Shown: positions 63,799-64,000 of the stretch, piece by piece | Numbering within the stretch: the first letter of the stretch is position 1 | How the letters are laid out: the number at the start of each line of letters is the position of its first letter | Assembly (NCBI GenBank): GCA_017429285.1 | Contig: JAFRPF010000016.1 | Coordinates: 124,001 to 188,000, forward strand | Source: Bacilli bacterium | Lineage (GTDB): Bacteria; Bacillota_I; Bacilli_A; RFN20; CAG-826 | Length of the DNA stretch: 64,000 nucleotides | Direction of reading: 5' to 3' | Position numbers and translations under genes: made by a program | Notes under the pieces: model-generated | Seen by the model: only the letters and a program-made list of their open reading frames with translations | Database searches by the model: none | Told to the model about the DNA's origin: nothing

Positions 63799-64000
63799 TT
63801 ATTTTTCGATAATTTCACGAATGACTGGCATTGGGGTGACTTTTTCACTAACGATAACGAAGGCTTTCTTCACATCATCAGCAATCGGCTTATATTCTTC
63901 AGGTTCTTTATTAGTGTGTAAAGTCGCTAATAATTCGCCCTTATCAACATGATCGCCAACTTTCTTATTTAATAAGATACCAGCGCTCATATCGATGACA
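63799..64000 (-). CDS. pdp: Pyrimidine-nucleoside phosphorylase, C-terminal end (5' part outside window)
   Basis: The last 66 or so residues of a thymidine/pyrimidine-nucleoside phosphorylase, open through the window edge. DMSAGILLNKKVGDHVDKGELLATLHTN is the conserved C-terminal alpha/beta domain of this family, with the hammerhead-like GDHVDKGE. It yields (deoxy)ribose 1-phosphate, the substrate of DeoB. The family assignment rests on this domain only; thymidine phosphorylase (deoA) is possible. Confidence 0.83.
   Translation of the reverse strand, partial: VIDMSAGILLNKKVGDHVDKGELLATLHTNKEPEEYKPIADDVKKAFVIVSEKVTPMPVIREIIEK

Noticed and set aside
1-64000. CRISPR arrays, insertion sequences, prophage, tRNA or rRNA genes
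   Set aside because: I looked for spaced repeats, transposase motifs, phage genes and tRNA-like cloverleaf ends and found none that I could support.

Overview
The window looks like a chromosomal stretch from a low-GC, Gram-positive-type bacterium of class Bacilli, probably one of the small-genome lineages near Erysipelotrichia and Mollicutes. This placement is inferred. It rests on gene order (dnaG-rpoD-trmK-nif3, ybeY-cdd-era-recO, hrcA-grpE-dnaK-dnaJ, plsY divergent from parE-parC, alaS-ruvX-yrzB, comEA-comEC-holA), on a fused NadD-YqeK protein, on a eukaryote-type dimeric glycyl-tRNA synthetase, on a T-box leader and on a CIRCE operator. UGG encodes Trp and UGA is used as a stop (nusB, dnaJ), so the code is standard. 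No rRNA, tRNA, CRISPR array, prophage or insertion sequence is visible. Genes are packed tightly, often with TAATG or ATGA overlaps, and no gene-free stretch exceeds 300 bases.

Layout. 1-8.7 kb (+): the end of transketolase, then an Asp23-like gene with nusB-xseA-xseB, dxs, dinB, xerD and deoB. 8.7-9.6 kb: an orphan MazF/PemK-like gene and a structured intergenic region. 9.6-12.6 kb (-): nadD-yqeK fusion, yhbY, yqeH, yqeG. 12.7-18.4 kb: parC and parE (-), plsY (+). 18.5-25.9 kb: yneF, efp, an MBL hydrolase and rpmG (-), ispG (+), nfo (-), ispH (+), nif3-trmK-rpoD (-). 25.9-31.7 kb (-): dnaG, glyS, recO, era, cdd, ybeY. 31.7-37.7 kb (-): a C39-peptidase membrane protein and the heat-shock operon. 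37.8-45.9 kb (-): hemW, a small membrane protein, a degenerate Fic-like protein, lepA, a RecB-nuclease/XPD-helicase fusion, fmt. 45.9-48.8 kb (+): a phosphodiesterase, an acyl-AMP ligase fused to an ACP, rpsT. 48.8-52.9 kb (-): holA, comEC, comEA, greA. 53-54.1 kb (+): a split ChrA pair. 54.1-64 kb (-): an ABC exporter, yrzB, ruvX, alaS with its T-box, mnmA, dtd, rarA and the end of pyrimidine nucleoside phosphorylase.

Most genes are housekeeping: replication, repair and topology; translation and tRNA modification; isoprenoid synthesis by the MEP route (dxs, ispG, ispH); nucleoside salvage (deoB, cdd, pdp); protein folding; and phospholipid acylation (plsY).

Three signals are not explained by ordinary annotation. 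(1) An 11-bp-periodic direct repeat, TAGTA-N6 in two or three copies, sits directly after the stop codon of six unrelated genes (xseB, the PemK-like gene, parC, plsY, glyS, lepA), always in the sense orientation. Because 11 is not a multiple of 3, three copies place a TAG in all three reading frames. (2) A gapless 42-bp upstream element is shared by three unlinked genes: the PemK-like gene, the C39-peptidase gene and comEA. It carries a conserved GAACA block and an inverted repeat that overlaps the Shine-Dalgarno sequence. Its presence at comEA suggests a competence-linked regulon. (3) At least eight genes have a -10 box 6-8 nt before the start codon and no Shine-Dalgarno sequence, as expected for leaderless mRNAs. 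They include two of the three MEP genes.
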